64,000 nucleotides of DNA from Flavitalea plasmicola (GCF_030546645.1 NZ_JAUOTO010000005.1:496001-560000); one strand, 5' to 3'; positions 26,435 to 36,889 are shown, counted from the stretch's first letter. Program-made: numbers and translations. The notes: generated from the sequence alone by a model not told the origin.

Positions 26435-29400
26435 ATGCCTGGTAAACCTACTATTCATAGAAGAGCTTTCCTGAAAGGCATTTCGCTAACGGGTCTCACC
26501 ATTTTGCCGGGTGCGAAAGTTATCGCAGGGCTTGTCGCGGGCGCTCACAAAGCCGATACTTCTAAATTCGTGCAACACGCTGTTCGTCTTATGCAATATG
26601 AGAACCTATTGCACCTGGAGTTCTATTTTATCAATGTCACCGAGAGCGAGGGTTGGATAAGCCCAAGAAAATACGGTTCGGACGATCCTTATTACGACCA
26701 ACGTGAAAGTTATATGGTCGTGAGGCTGCCTCAGCAGCACATTGCCGAAGAATCGTTTAAAATCGACGGTCAGCATCCCCTTGCATCCCCTGTTTATGCG
26801 AGTACAACCATCTCCGGCTATAGCTTCCTGGTGTTCCGCATTTTCTTCGACCGCCTGCCCGCCAAATCCCAGGGCAGGCTCCGGCAGTCAGTTGAAGAGC
26901 TCATGAATTGGAACGCTGCGCATTTCAATCTTATCGTACGTAAAAATATAAGAGACTATATTTTCCAGTTGGATGGAACAAAGGCAGAGAATCAATACCC
27001 GCTTGGTTATACCAAGAATGCCGCCGGCGTAAATACGTTCGATCCAGAGAATATTCCAAAGGAAAAACACCTTTCCATTTCCTGGAAGGACCGGCAATTC
27101 GGCGATTCTTCTCCTTTTACGGCTATCGAAGTTCCCTGGGGACTTGTGCTCAGCCCGGCTTTACCCGACCAGACCCATTTCAGGTTTAGATGGAACTTTA
27201 CGAGCAACGGCTTGAAAAAAATGCCGGCCGGCCCGGTGAAGGCCAGCGAGCTATGGATGGCCACCCTACAGGTGGAGCGAATCAAACAGGCAGCCTTGAC
27301 CCTTGCAAAACCGGAAGTGAACAAGAATGCGCCCAACGCAACCAAGGAGAACCCTCTCGTGGCGGCGGAATTCCAAAACAGCGGCGACAACCTGATGCAA
27401 TTGTTGCTTGTAGGAGTCTATTATGATGAACCGTTAAAGGGTCCCCAAGCCTTATACCTGCCCTCCAAGGACGACAGGAAAAACCTCGTCGATGCCTACC
27501 TCCGCTTCCACATAAAGGCCAGCACCCGAAAAATGGCATTTACACCCTTGGGTATCTCGACTGAAATGAAATTCCGGAATACCCATGCGGACACGGATAG
27601 CATCAATCTCTTCGGCTGGCGTCAATCCATTTCTTTTGGCAGAGACCAGGAGGTAAAAGTCGCCCACCTCTTTGTCGACTCGTGTTTTGGACTTAAAATG
27701 CTGGTCGTCTCCTGCACCAAGCGTCGCACCATACGAGGGGTGGCCATTCTGGAATACTATACGCTGCTGATGCCTTTGGAAATGGAGAAAGACTATTCAC
27801 TTTATGACAATAATAAGAATATCAAGAGCTATCAGACCGACAATTACAAATACAACACTTCCTATAAAAAGATCACTTTTGGCAGTCTGACCCCCAAAAG
27901 GATACAGGACCCCAAGGATGATCGGATAAATAATGTACTGGATGGAGATACCGTCCTTGCATTTTGGGCCAAAACGCCTCAACTGCTGGACCTGGAATGG
28001 GATTTCATCGCAACAGACTGGCACGGCAAGGAACGTCCATTCAAAAGCAAACTGTTCTTGCTAAGTCAATCATTGGCGGATAAGGTCTCCGACACGCCCA
28101 AATACCCTCTTCAATTCGATAGGAACATTCTTGCTATGGGCGACGATATTAAATCCAGGATCGCCCAGTTAAGCGCCGGCACCCTGCTGGATCTTGAAAG
28201 CATTGACCATGCCATCACGGAGTATCAAGGCGCTATAGCAGCATCGGGCAATTTCTGGCATAAGATCGAGAACGCTTCCGGCCAGTTCAAACTTGGAATT
28301 GCAGACCAATACCGGGATATCCTCACGGCGCTGCTGGCGCAGATCGAGTCAGGTATCCGGGCCAAAGCCTGGCAGATCGAGGACGAGATCATGGAAGAGT
28401 ATATGATCTTTAAGAAGCGCATTCTCGATATCGGCGCAGTCATTTGGGAAAACATCGGCGCCGCGCAACAACAGGCATTGGCGATCATCCAGGCCCTGCA
28501 AAATAGCCTCCACCCATTGCCTGACCCGGACGGGATCAAACGGTCGCTGCAGGGGTTGGCCGATGATATACAAACAAGACTTCGCACACTTGCAGACTGG
28601 GATGCCTTACAGACGGCTATCGATGATTATATAAAGAGGCTAAGCGACCAGATCAATGTCTTTCTCGCCAATGCCGATGCCGCCATCCGGCAGATGGTCG
28701 ACGAAATGAATAATGTGCTTGCTGCCGCGAAGAGCTACCGGGTTAAGGATTATTTTGAAACGGAGAAACAACGGTTTCTACGTGCGATCCCGCTTGCCGT
28801 CAGGGGCAGTATTATCAAGGACTTTGACGCCAAAGGAGCGAAAATAAAAAACGCGCTGGAGACCATCCGGTCTACTGAAGCCGGCTTCAAAGGCCGAATC
28901 GATCTTTATGGGAAAGAACTAGGCTACGCCGTATACGGGGTAGAGGAGGAATTGGAGAAAATGAAAGCGGCCATTATCATTAAATTCCCGGATGACTGGC
29001 AACAACGATATGAAGATTTCCGGCAGGAATACCAAAAGGAAAATGCGAAGATCTCCAATCTGAAAACCGACTTTATTATCTTCCGGAACAACTATCGTCA
29101 GGCGGAAGGCCAGATCTTGTTCGATTTTCACCAGGACTATGCCTGCTTTCCGCAGATGCACACGGCCCAGGTGTATGTGCAGACCATCACGGATATAGTC
29201 CACAAGGAGATCCCCATCCGGATGAAGTTTGCCGAAGACTACTACAAAAACCAGGCAGACGATTTTGTACTCGAGACCAAGCATAATGTAGCCCGGGTGT
29301 TCGCAGAGATAAAAGCCGACACGAAAGAGCTCGTAAAAACCTCGATGCGCGAAATAGCGCATGAACTGGGCGGGCTGGTGAACCCCGAATTGGCCGCCGA

Positions 29401-30961
29401 CTTTATGACCTATATGAAAGACGGTCGCGATGCCGCCACCAACATCCTGGCAAATGCACAGAAAGAAGGACGGCAGCTGGAAGACAGTGCAAAAGCGCAG
29501 CTGCAGGCTGCAGCCGATCATTACGCCAACAGTGAGGTGGTAAATAATCTGAAGCGACAATTCGGGGACCTGAAGTCCCTCATCGATGAGCACGGCAATG
29601 ATCTCCGGCAGGCCCAACAGGCGTTGATCTTGATGGGCAAGGAGGCCAAAGAACAGATCAAGAGCAATGTGAAGGAGATCGAGATCCAGGCCCAGGATTA
29701 TTTCAAAGGACTCGAGGCCAAGATCCTGGGGTCCATCCATCTCAAGGACATCCTGGGGGTGGGCTTCGAGTTGCCGAAGATAGACCGTCGAACGAAAGAA
29801 ATATCCTACCAATTCATCACGGAAAAATTACAGCCCGTGTCTCTCGGGCCTTTTGCTTTCTACAACAAATCCGCAGGCAAAGCTTCCCGGCTGACGGCCT
29901 TCTTCAAAAAGCAGCTGACCACTGGCGGCCAGTTCTATTCCAGCACAGCGCTCACCGATTTCAGTGTCGGTATTTTTGACGACCGGCTGCTCGTGTCCTT
30001 TGAGAAGCTCGAGATATTGACGAACAACGATGTTAAGAACAAGGTCTCTGTGAAGATTGCCGACGTACAATTTCAAAAGGAATTGGCTTTTCTGCAGGCG
30101 TTGTCAAAAAATATCCAGGTACCCGGCACGGGCATCGTATTGAACATCACGCCTCAGCAGATCAGCGCGGAATATGCGTATACTTTTCCTGCCATCAGCG
30201 GCGGCGCTTTTACGATGGCCAATCTTAAATTCCGGGTGGGGGTGATCATTCCCCTGTCCATTGGCGGCAGCAAATCGACCACACCCATCATTGCTATGTT
30301 TGGAATCAACGGGCCGGATGATAAATTCGTCGTTGCGGCCGGCATCTATGGCGGGAGGGGGCATTTCGTTATTGAAACTACGCCAAAATACCTCCGGTCT
30401 ATCGATACCGGCATTGAATTCGGGGGATATTTCGCTCTCGACCTGACCATTGCAAAAGGGGAGGCTTTTTTGATGGCGGGCATCCGCTTTGTATATACCC
30501 GGGATGATATCGGGAACACCACTATCGACCTTTATTGTACCCTTTCCTGCGGCGGCTCTGTTACCGTCTTCGGCTTTATTACGGTGTCAGTGCTCTTCAT
30601 GCTTATTCTCCACTACCAGCAATACCAGGGTGGTTCCAGCCTATATGGCATCGCCAGCGTTTCGTATTCCATCAAGATCGGGTTTTTCAAGAAATCGTTC
30701 ACGCTGAGCTATACCAAACGATTGGCGGGAACGGACTCCCGGCAGTCACCCTCCGATACCTCCCTGAACAGGCCGCCTGTCCGTTATGAGGCCTACCTGG
30801 TGGCTGGGAGGGACACTGACCCGCCTTTGTACATCGAGCAAGCGGACTACCGGGAAGAAGCGTGGATCAACAAAAAGCATGGGCTTAAGAAAACCTATGC
30901 CGGCAGCAGATGGACAAAATTCTGCCGGTGCTATAAATTAACCTGCAATACCAACCAGTAG
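26435..30961 (+). CDS. 1508-residue Tat-signal protein with long coiled coil and beta-rich C-terminus
   Basis: The N-terminus HRRAFLKGISLTGLTILPGA carries a twin-arginine (Tat) signal, so it should cross the membrane folded. Residues about 40-560 are mixed alpha/beta; about 570-1110 are almost continuous amphipathic helix/coiled coil. About 1110-1460 is beta-rich and glycine-rich (VVAAGIYGGRGHFVIETTPK, GYFALDLTIAKGEAFLMAGI, LYCTLSCGGSVTVFGFITVS), ending in IKIGFFKKSFTLSYTKRLAG. The C-terminal pattern resembles large uncharacterised proteins I associate with actinobacteria and cyanobacteria (recall, unverified). One base separates it from the next gene. Function unknown. Confidence 0.7.
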   Translation: MPGKPTIHRRAFLKGISLTGLTILPGAKVIAGLVAGAHKADTSKFVQHAVRLMQYENLLHLEFYFINVTESEGWISPRKYGSDDPYYDQRESYMVVRLPQQHIAEESFKIDGQHPLASPVYASTTISGYSFLVFRIFFDRLPAKSQGRLRQSVEELMNWNAAHFNLIVRKNIRDYIFQLDGTKAENQYPLGYTKNAAGVNTFDPENIPKEKHLSISWKDRQFGDSSPFTAIEVPWGLVLSPALPDQTHFRFRWNFTSNGLKKMPAGPVKASELWMATLQVERIKQAALTLAKPEVNKNAPNATKENPLVAAEFQNSGDNLMQLLLVGVYYDEPLKGPQALYLPSKDDRKNLVDAYLRFHIKASTRKMAFTPLGISTEMKFRNTHADTDSINLFGWRQSISFGRDQEVKVAHLFVDSCFGLKMLVVSCTKRRTIRGVAILEYYTLLMPLEMEKDYSLYDNNKNIKSYQTDNYKYNTSYKKITFGSLTPKRIQDPKDDRINNVLDGDTVLAFWAKTPQLLDLEWDFIATDWHGKERPFKSKLFLLSQSLADKVSDTPKYPLQFDRNILAMGDDIKSRIAQLSAGTLLDLESIDHAITEYQGAIAASGNFWHKIENASGQFKLGIADQYRDILTALLAQIESGIRAKAWQIEDEIMEEYMIFKKRILDIGAVIWENIGAAQQQALAIIQALQNSLHPLPDPDGIKRSLQGLADDIQTRLRTLADWDALQTAIDDYIKRLSDQINVFLANADAAIRQMVDEMNNVLAAAKSYRVKDYFETEKQRFLRAIPLAVRGSIIKDFDAKGAKIKNALETIRSTEAGFKGRIDLYGKELGYAVYGVEEELEKMKAAIIIKFPDDWQQRYEDFRQEYQKENAKISNLKTDFIIFRNNYRQAEGQILFDFHQDYACFPQMHTAQVYVQTITDIVHKEIPIRMKFAEDYYKNQADDFVLETKHNVARVFAEIKADTKELVKTSMREIAHELGGLVNPELAADFMTYMKDGRDAATNILANAQKEGRQLEDSAKAQLQAAADHYANSEVVNNLKRQFGDLKSLIDEHGNDLRQAQQALILMGKEAKEQIKSNVKEIEIQAQDYFKGLEAKILGSIHLKDILGVGFELPKIDRRTKEISYQFITEKLQPVSLGPFAFYNKSAGKASRLTAFFKKQLTTGGQFYSSTALTDFSVGIFDDRLLVSFEKLEILTNNDVKNKVSVKIADVQFQKELAFLQALSKNIQVPGTGIVLNITPQQISAEYAYTFPAISGGAFTMANLKFRVGVIIPLSIGGSKSTTPIIAMFGINGPDDKFVVAAGIYGGRGHFVIETTPKYLRSIDTGIEFGGYFALDLTIAKGEAFLMAGIRFVYTRDDIGNTTIDLYCTLSCGGSVTVFGFITVSVLFMLILHYQQYQGGSSLYGIASVSYSIKIGFFKKSFTLSYTKRLAGTDSRQSPSDTSLNRPPVRYEAYLVAGRDTDPPLYIEQADYREEAWINKKHGLKKTYAGSRWTKFCRCYKLTCNTNQ

Positions 30962-30962
30962 T

Positions 30963-33900
30963 ATGGGAAAAAATACAAAGATCATCGCTACAGCTATACC
31001 CACCAGGATGGGACCCAAACCGAATTGCATTACATTTCATGTATTTTTGTCTCCCCGGCTTCCGGACTCGGGTCTCCTCAGCGATTATTACGAGATCTAT
31101 CATTGGCCAAAATTTGTCGATCATCTGAAAACGCGCCTCATCGGGCTCAACTTCTTTTTCCTTAAATACGTCGTAGCTGAAGATGGTACGGTGGGATATA
31201 CCAATCCCATTGGAAGACCGCTGAAAGACGCCATCCATGTTGAAGTAAACCAGGATCCTCGCATCCGATACCGTTTTGATGACGGGTCTTTCTTTTATTC
31301 CGACAACGACGGCGGGTATCCCCTTTCAAAAGAAAATCCAATTTCCGAGGTGTTGTGGAAGCAAATGTTCCGGCCGGAAACTCCCGTCAGCGGATGGCTG
31401 ACCAATGAGGTGGATTTCGAACTGGCTGATATCCTGGGAAGGAAACAACTAAAAAACAATATTTCGGCGGCCATCGACAGAACCATTGAAGAATTGCTCT
31501 CGTCCGGCGACTACAACGATACCCCGGACCCTTACCATCCTGACCATGAAGCTTTCCGGCAAACAAAAAGTGAGATCTCCTCGTTTATTTTTTACTTGCA
31601 GCAATTGAAGCAAAAAGAGCCGGAGGTTGTGCTGCAAGACCCCCTTTTAAAAGATAACCCGGTGAATAATATGCATCGCCGGCTGATAAAGAACCTGTCC
31701 GGCACGATGAATAGTTTAAACGAAGATTACCGAAGGCAGTTAATTGACCTTTCCATCCGGATCTCGGCGCAGGATCTGGAACAACAAAATAGTTATGAAA
31801 TGGGAGAATTCCATAAGAAATTCTCCGCCTATTCCAATTATCCCTTCTTGCTGCGAAACACCGGGTGGATATGGGAAGTGACGGTCGACCTCGACAAGAT
31901 ACGCGACGAGGAACTCCTGCGTCTGCTTGACCGATCGGCGGATGATACCTTGAAATTCCTTCAGTTGGAGTTCGATGACAAGTTTCGGGACCAATTCGAA
32001 GTCGATGAAAAAACTGAACTGGATGTCCTGGATCCAAAGGACGTGCCCGGGCATATTCGCGAGGTCCTATTCGACCGGGAAATCGATGTCAAATGCCCGT
32101 ACACTTGTTTTGAGCTCGACAGGAAAGAACAAGTATTTACTCCGGGGGTAAGTCCGGAATTTGGGCAGGAATATTTCCAGGTAGATCATGGATTTGTCCG
32201 GGTGCGAAACGATCAGAATAATGCCGGTGCTGATTACGGGCTGACCCCCTCCCTGGTGGATAAGGACCAACTTATGGCGAAGATCGGCGATATCGTGCGC
32301 AACAATAAGAACTTTTCCAAAGATGACGGGCAGCCTGCGGATGACCAGGCAAATTCCCAGGCGATGCAGGAGGAACTGAATACGATGGCGGGCCAGTCGC
32401 GAAGCTCTTCGGCGGGCAACGAATATGTATCCAACGGGATCGCCCTTTCCATCAAAGGGCTTAGGCACATTCTAGCCAGTCTGAAAAATGCCAACCCGGA
32501 TGCCCAATCCGACCGTTTAAACGATGCCATCCGAAATGCCTTGATGGGAGTCAAGGAAGGACTGGTGTACTCACACAATTTGCACGTGGGCTACCGGGTA
32601 GACGTTGCTCGTGTCGAAGGACGAAAATTCCTGCTGATGGATTCGCTTTGCCGACGGGACGAGTTCTACTGTGTGTGTGCGAGTAAACGCCGTGTATGGG
32701 CCGAAACCCCCTTAGGCACTGCGGAAGGATGGCTGATGGAGTCCACGCAAGCCAGTCAGTCGGGTCTCACTTATGTGGATGAGGAGCTCTTCCGGTGGAA
32801 TGACTGGAGTCTCGTCTGCCCCCAGATCGGCGATCATGAAGATGTCCAGCATAAGAATAATGACGACAGTGATCCCGCGCCGCTGGTGATCACGGAGGTG
32901 CCCCCCGATTGCAGCCTGGTTCCCCTACGGTTCGGCGGCTACTATCGGTTCCGGCTGCGGGTGGTCGATCTCTGCGGCAATAATTCGGGCTACCGGGAGG
33001 AGTACGTCATTCCGCAGGAAGAGATAGACAATTATTGGACTACCCCCATTCAATACCAGCGCCAGGATCCCGTCAACACGCCCATTCTTATCCCTGGCAT
33101 GCGGATCTACAGCGGATACGAGCGCGTGGCCGGCGACCCGGAGAAAAAAAATCTCGTTTGGAATCATAAATGCTGGGGAGAGAGCGTCGAAAAACTAGTG
33201 ATCCGGGCCTATTATAGCAATGGTAAATTAACGACCGAGCAGATCAGCATCCGATATATCGGCCCTCCGAAGGCCAACCTGCAATTTGTCATAAAACACG
33301 GCGTGCTGGATCCTTTTCTTGGCAACGAATTTAAGGCCGAGGCCATACGAAACGAATTATTCGAATACGCCGACCGGGAAACTATGCCTTCCGAGATCTA
33401 TTACAAAAGGTCCCAGGAGGAGATCAATTATCTCTTCGACCCCATGGTAAGAGGATTTGAAATTCTTTACGACAGGAAACAATATCAAAAGGAAGTGACT
33501 ACCCTTTTCCCTTTGCAGCCTACGGCTGACCCTTATTGGAAGAATTGGCAATATCTCAAGCTCAGCCTCCAGCGGTTGGACCCTGTTACTATAGGAAGCC
33601 CCGGGCCCAGGGTAATGACCGATCCTGGTGGTATCCGTAGCCATGAAATGGTTTTTGCGCTGAAACAAGGCGTCGAGACGGATTTCCTGCTGGGATGCCT
33701 CTACTTTCAACAGATGGAAGGCTGGCTGCATGAATGTGTGGACAAGGTCAAGAGATCACGGCTGCAGCTTGTGCACGCCGTGCAGAAACCCTGTCTTATC
33801 GACCATGATTATGGGCAGGGGTCAGGATCATTTAGTGAGCATATCCCCTGCCAGATCCTTAGCGATGCCGGAGCCCGGATGCCTGAGACAAAGGACTTTA

Positions 33901-35336
33901 TTTTCCGGATGTATTTTTCCCTCTACCCGGTGTATACGGCCGAAGCTACTACGTTGGAAATACAGTACGTTGATATTGTCAGCGACCGGACCACGACAAC
34001 GGGCTCCAAGCTTGAAATCGTGGAAAAGGTAGTAAAAAGCGGGCTGCAACCACCGGCCGGGGCCACGGAAAAGGACATTTTTTTCAATGGACTTGCCTTT
34101 ACTTTCCCAGATACCAAATTCAGGCGGGTGAACTTCCGGCTCGAAATTCCGTCCCGGTTTAAACAATATTTTAAAAACGAGAATGACTTCAGCATTTTTG
34201 CCGGCGCCGCAACCTGGATAGAACCTAAGGGCTTTTCGTCGCCGGATATTCTGAGCGATGGGACGAGAGACAAATGGACAAAAGTGTTGAATACGAACCG
34301 CCCCGAACCTATTGTCATTGAACGCATCGTGCCTATCCTCTCCTGGGCCGTTGGCGGCGGCAGCAATACGATCGTCGAGCGGTATACGGATACCATCCGC
34401 ATCTATTTCGACGGGGATTGGTATAGTTCGGGAGAGGGAGAGCAGGTAGCATTATTTTTCCTGGCCGAAGATGGCGTCAACAGTACCTGTGTCCCGATTG
34501 AATTCGAATCCATCATCAGCCAGTTTGGCGTCGACCCTGCTGCCGAACCCCAGGAACTGAGCGACCGGCTGGATATCCTGAATTTATTGAAGAGCCAGAC
34601 GATGTTCCTAAACGCCGCCAGCTACCTGGACAATATTAAAACCGAAGGGCTGGAATTCGACCCCTCCCCCGATGCCAGCGGTCAGCTGTTTTGTCATCCT
34701 AAGGATCTTCCTTCTGCTGTCAGCGCGGCCATCTTTCCCGTCGACTTTGATCCGGCGGAAATACCAGGCCAGAACGGAAGATTCTTTATCGATGTAAAGA
34801 TCAACAGGCTGCTGTCAGAAAACCTATATTTCCCTTTTATCCGCTTTGCCGTCGCCCGATACCAACCGAATACGGTGGAATCGCAGACCGCCCCGGACCA
34901 GACAACGAAAAATTACCCATTCTCGAAGATCACCATTACTGATTACGTGCAGCCCCTGCCTCATCGCAAGATCGAGATAAAAGACGGCATCCCTTTCAAA
35001 TATCATGCGAAGGCGCGCAGAAAAAATTCTGATAGGGCCGGCACCAATAAGATCTATGTGTTTGCTGAACAAAACTTCGACGGTGGTGGGGAGCAGCTAT
35101 TCGACCCGATGAAAGACCCTAAACTCCTGGTGATCTCCAAAGACGGCAACAGCCAGAGCAAAATAGTGGATCGCGACGCAACTGATATTGAAATCCAGCA
35201 GCCACAAGTGCGACCGTATAAATACATCGTTGAGGAATATGAGGAATATGAAACCAAGCTGACGGTGGACCAGAAGCCCGGACCCAGAAACGATTTTTCT
35301 CAACGCCTGGTGTTTTCTTATGTCATTGACCTATAA
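30963..35336 (+). CDS. 1457-residue protein of unknown function, partner of the Tat protein
   Basis: No signal peptide or membrane helix. It begins NCITFHVFLSPRLPDSGLLS, then YYEIYHWPKFVDHLKTRL. The middle has a CRRDEFYCVC cysteine cluster (about residue 563) and several immunoglobulin-like beta stretches (VPLRFGGYYRFRLRVVDLCG). Residues about 450-530 are helical. The start follows the 1508-residue gene by one base and the end overlaps the next gene by 17 bases, so it is clearly co-translated. How it would be exported, if it is, is unclear. No family recognised with confidence. Confidence 0.65.
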   Translation: MGKNTKIIATAIPTRMGPKPNCITFHVFLSPRLPDSGLLSDYYEIYHWPKFVDHLKTRLIGLNFFFLKYVVAEDGTVGYTNPIGRPLKDAIHVEVNQDPRIRYRFDDGSFFYSDNDGGYPLSKENPISEVLWKQMFRPETPVSGWLTNEVDFELADILGRKQLKNNISAAIDRTIEELLSSGDYNDTPDPYHPDHEAFRQTKSEISSFIFYLQQLKQKEPEVVLQDPLLKDNPVNNMHRRLIKNLSGTMNSLNEDYRRQLIDLSIRISAQDLEQQNSYEMGEFHKKFSAYSNYPFLLRNTGWIWEVTVDLDKIRDEELLRLLDRSADDTLKFLQLEFDDKFRDQFEVDEKTELDVLDPKDVPGHIREVLFDREIDVKCPYTCFELDRKEQVFTPGVSPEFGQEYFQVDHGFVRVRNDQNNAGADYGLTPSLVDKDQLMAKIGDIVRNNKNFSKDDGQPADDQANSQAMQEELNTMAGQSRSSSAGNEYVSNGIALSIKGLRHILASLKNANPDAQSDRLNDAIRNALMGVKEGLVYSHNLHVGYRVDVARVEGRKFLLMDSLCRRDEFYCVCASKRRVWAETPLGTAEGWLMESTQASQSGLTYVDEELFRWNDWSLVCPQIGDHEDVQHKNNDDSDPAPLVITEVPPDCSLVPLRFGGYYRFRLRVVDLCGNNSGYREEYVIPQEEIDNYWTTPIQYQRQDPVNTPILIPGMRIYSGYERVAGDPEKKNLVWNHKCWGESVEKLVIRAYYSNGKLTTEQISIRYIGPPKANLQFVIKHGVLDPFLGNEFKAEAIRNELFEYADRETMPSEIYYKRSQEEINYLFDPMVRGFEILYDRKQYQKEVTTLFPLQPTADPYWKNWQYLKLSLQRLDPVTIGSPGPRVMTDPGGIRSHEMVFALKQGVETDFLLGCLYFQQMEGWLHECVDKVKRSRLQLVHAVQKPCLIDHDYGQGSGSFSEHIPCQILSDAGARMPETKDFIFRMYFSLYPVYTAEATTLEIQYVDIVSDRTTTTGSKLEIVEKVVKSGLQPPAGATEKDIFFNGLAFTFPDTKFRRVNFRLEIPSRFKQYFKNENDFSIFAGAATWIEPKGFSSPDILSDGTRDKWTKVLNTNRPEPIVIERIVPILSWAVGGGSNTIVERYTDTIRIYFDGDWYSSGEGEQVALFFLAEDGVNSTCVPIEFESIISQFGVDPAAEPQELSDRLDILNLLKSQTMFLNAASYLDNIKTEGLEFDPSPDASGQLFCHPKDLPSAVSAAIFPVDFDPAEIPGQNGRFFIDVKINRLLSENLYFPFIRFAVARYQPNTVESQTAPDQTTKNYPFSKITITDYVQPLPHRKIEIKDGIPFKYHAKARRKNSDRAGTNKIYVFAEQNFDGGGEQLFDPMKDPKLLVISKDGNSQSKIVDRDATDIEIQQPQVRPYKYIVEEYEEYETKLTVDQKPGPRNDFSQRLVFSYVIDL

Positions 35337-36231
35337 ATCGAATATCGTGAAATCTTTTGTTCTGCTGATAGGGCTTTGTTCTTACCGATTGCTGCTTTGC
35401 GGCCAACCCGTCCAGCCTTCGCCGCGATTGGTGCTGCCCAAGCTAATGCATTGCCTGGATGATGTGACGGCAACGGTGGATCCGGCTCAGCCCGGCATAC
35501 TTGTCCGAAGTGATGTCGACGACAGCAGCTTTGTAACTGATGGGGGCCTTCACTTCTACCTGGGACACTTGAAGGGGCCCGGGCTTTATACTATCCGGGA
35601 GGACAGCGTCGATTTTCATTATTTTGTTTTCAGCTGCCGGGATCATACGGCCAGCGATTCCTATTTCCCGCTGACCCGGCTGCCTCGCATTCAAAAGGAT
35701 ACGATCGACCTTGCCGGCGTCCTGGACTCGATGCGGGTGGAAGCATTGAAAGGAAAATCCGACTTTCTTTCCGATGTGGACAATGTTAATTCAACGTTGT
35801 CCAGCTTTGTCGATTCCGGGCAGGTGATGAAGCTCGCGGTTTTCTTCGATAAGGCCGCGGGTTACATCGGGGTGACGGTGGACAATTCGGCTTCAGTGGT
35901 CGTGCCGGACAGAGACAAAATCGTTGCCATCACCGACAGCTTTTTTATCCGGCTGTTCCGCCAGCGACACCCGGAGCGGGCTGATCTTAACAACCAGGAA
36001 CTGGCTGTCTTAGATTTGGCTATGAACATCGTATTGCCTCCCGGAAGGGGCTTGGAGAGGTCGCCCAACTTCCGCTATTCGAAATATCTTGTTGACGATC
36101 TTCTTTCTTCCAGCCGACGCCTGCCATTGGACCCAAATTCGGCATTGGCGAGTGTGGGTTTCGACAAAAAGTATTTCGAGCAGATGGTTTTGTTAATCAG
36201 GATCTATCAAATTCCAAAGGTTCAACAATAA
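35320..36231 (+). CDS. Secreted protein of unknown function
   Basis: 303 residues from ATG 35320; a GTG at 35347 gives a more standard signal peptide (MKSFVLLIGLCSYRLLLCGQ) and would remove the 17-bp overlap with the previous gene. The mature part has a beta-rich first half (GLHFYLGHLKGPGLYTIRED) and a helical second half (RQRHPERADLNNQELAVLDL). Fourth gene of the operon. No family recognised. Confidence 0.6.
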   Translation: MSLTYKSNIVKSFVLLIGLCSYRLLLCGQPVQPSPRLVLPKLMHCLDDVTATVDPAQPGILVRSDVDDSSFVTDGGLHFYLGHLKGPGLYTIREDSVDFHYFVFSCRDHTASDSYFPLTRLPRIQKDTIDLAGVLDSMRVEALKGKSDFLSDVDNVNSTLSSFVDSGQVMKLAVFFDKAAGYIGVTVDNSASVVVPDRDKIVAITDSFFIRLFRQRHPERADLNNQELAVLDLAMNIVLPPGRGLERSPNFRYSKYLVDDLLSSSRRLPLDPNSALASVGFDKKYFEQMVLLIRIYQIPKVQQ

Positions 36232-36249
36232 TAACTAAATACATTCAAC

Positions 36250-36804
36250 ATGAAAAGTATCATTATCTTCTCCACTATCGCGCTATTGCTGTCCTTTTCG
36301 CCTGTTTCCAGCAGGCCGGATGACTGGCAGCAGGATGTCCAGTTGATGTTGGGCGAGTTCCTGACTTGCGGGGGGCCAACTCCGCCGAGCACTCCTTGCA
36401 ATATGTTCCTGGCCAGGGCGCTTAAGCGGGTGTACAACATCAATGATTTCGATCGGCCGGGGGGCGGCTATCTCACCGCCAATGAAATGGCCGATTATGT
36501 GCTGATCCATACGGACCAGTGGACCTCGCTGGGAGATGCAGGTACACAGTCGGCACTGACCCAGGCACAAGGATATGCGAACCTGCAAAAGGCCGTCATT
36601 GCTGTCTTTAAAAATACAGCCGGAGTTGGACATGTGGCGCTGATCGTCCCGGGAGCGCTTCAGCATTCTGGCGCGTGGGGCCTCGATTGTCCCAATTCCG
36701 CCTCCTTCTTTTTGGACAGGCCGGCGAAATCCTATATATCGAAGCATCTTGGATATGCTTTTCAGCAACCCGACAACGTCGTCATCTATGGAAGGAATTA
36801 TTAA
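36250..36804 (+). CDS. Secreted putative Cys/His amidase (NlpC/CHAP-like)
   Basis: 184 residues. Signal peptide MKSIIIFSTIALLLSFSPVS. Residue C50 lies at the start of a helix (TPCNMFLARALKR) and H128 in GVGHVALIVPG, the order and context of the Cys and His of NlpC/P60-, CHAP- and Tae-type peptidoglycan amidases (C-x-x-F on a helix, GHVALV on a strand). Predicted to cut cell-wall peptides outside the inner membrane. Last gene of the large-protein operon, 18 bp after the previous one. No immunity gene is apparent next to it. Fold assignment is inferred from motif only. Confidence 0.55.
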   Translation: MKSIIIFSTIALLLSFSPVSSRPDDWQQDVQLMLGEFLTCGGPTPPSTPCNMFLARALKRVYNINDFDRPGGGYLTANEMADYVLIHTDQWTSLGDAGTQSALTQAQGYANLQKAVIAVFKNTAGVGHVALIVPGALQHSGAWGLDCPNSASFFLDRPAKSYISKHLGYAFQQPDNVVIYGRNY

Positions 36805-36889
36805 GCGTCATTGAACCGACCAGGTGACCTTCAATGGCATGTAAAGAGTGGTTCGATGATAACATAGTGTTTTTTTCCGAATTTAAGTG

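Noticed and set aside
28919-29812. A 297-codon minus-strand frame, hydrophobic
   Set aside because: It mirrors the coiled-coil region of the 1508-residue protein; long amphipathic helix codons read backwards give leucine-rich nonsense.
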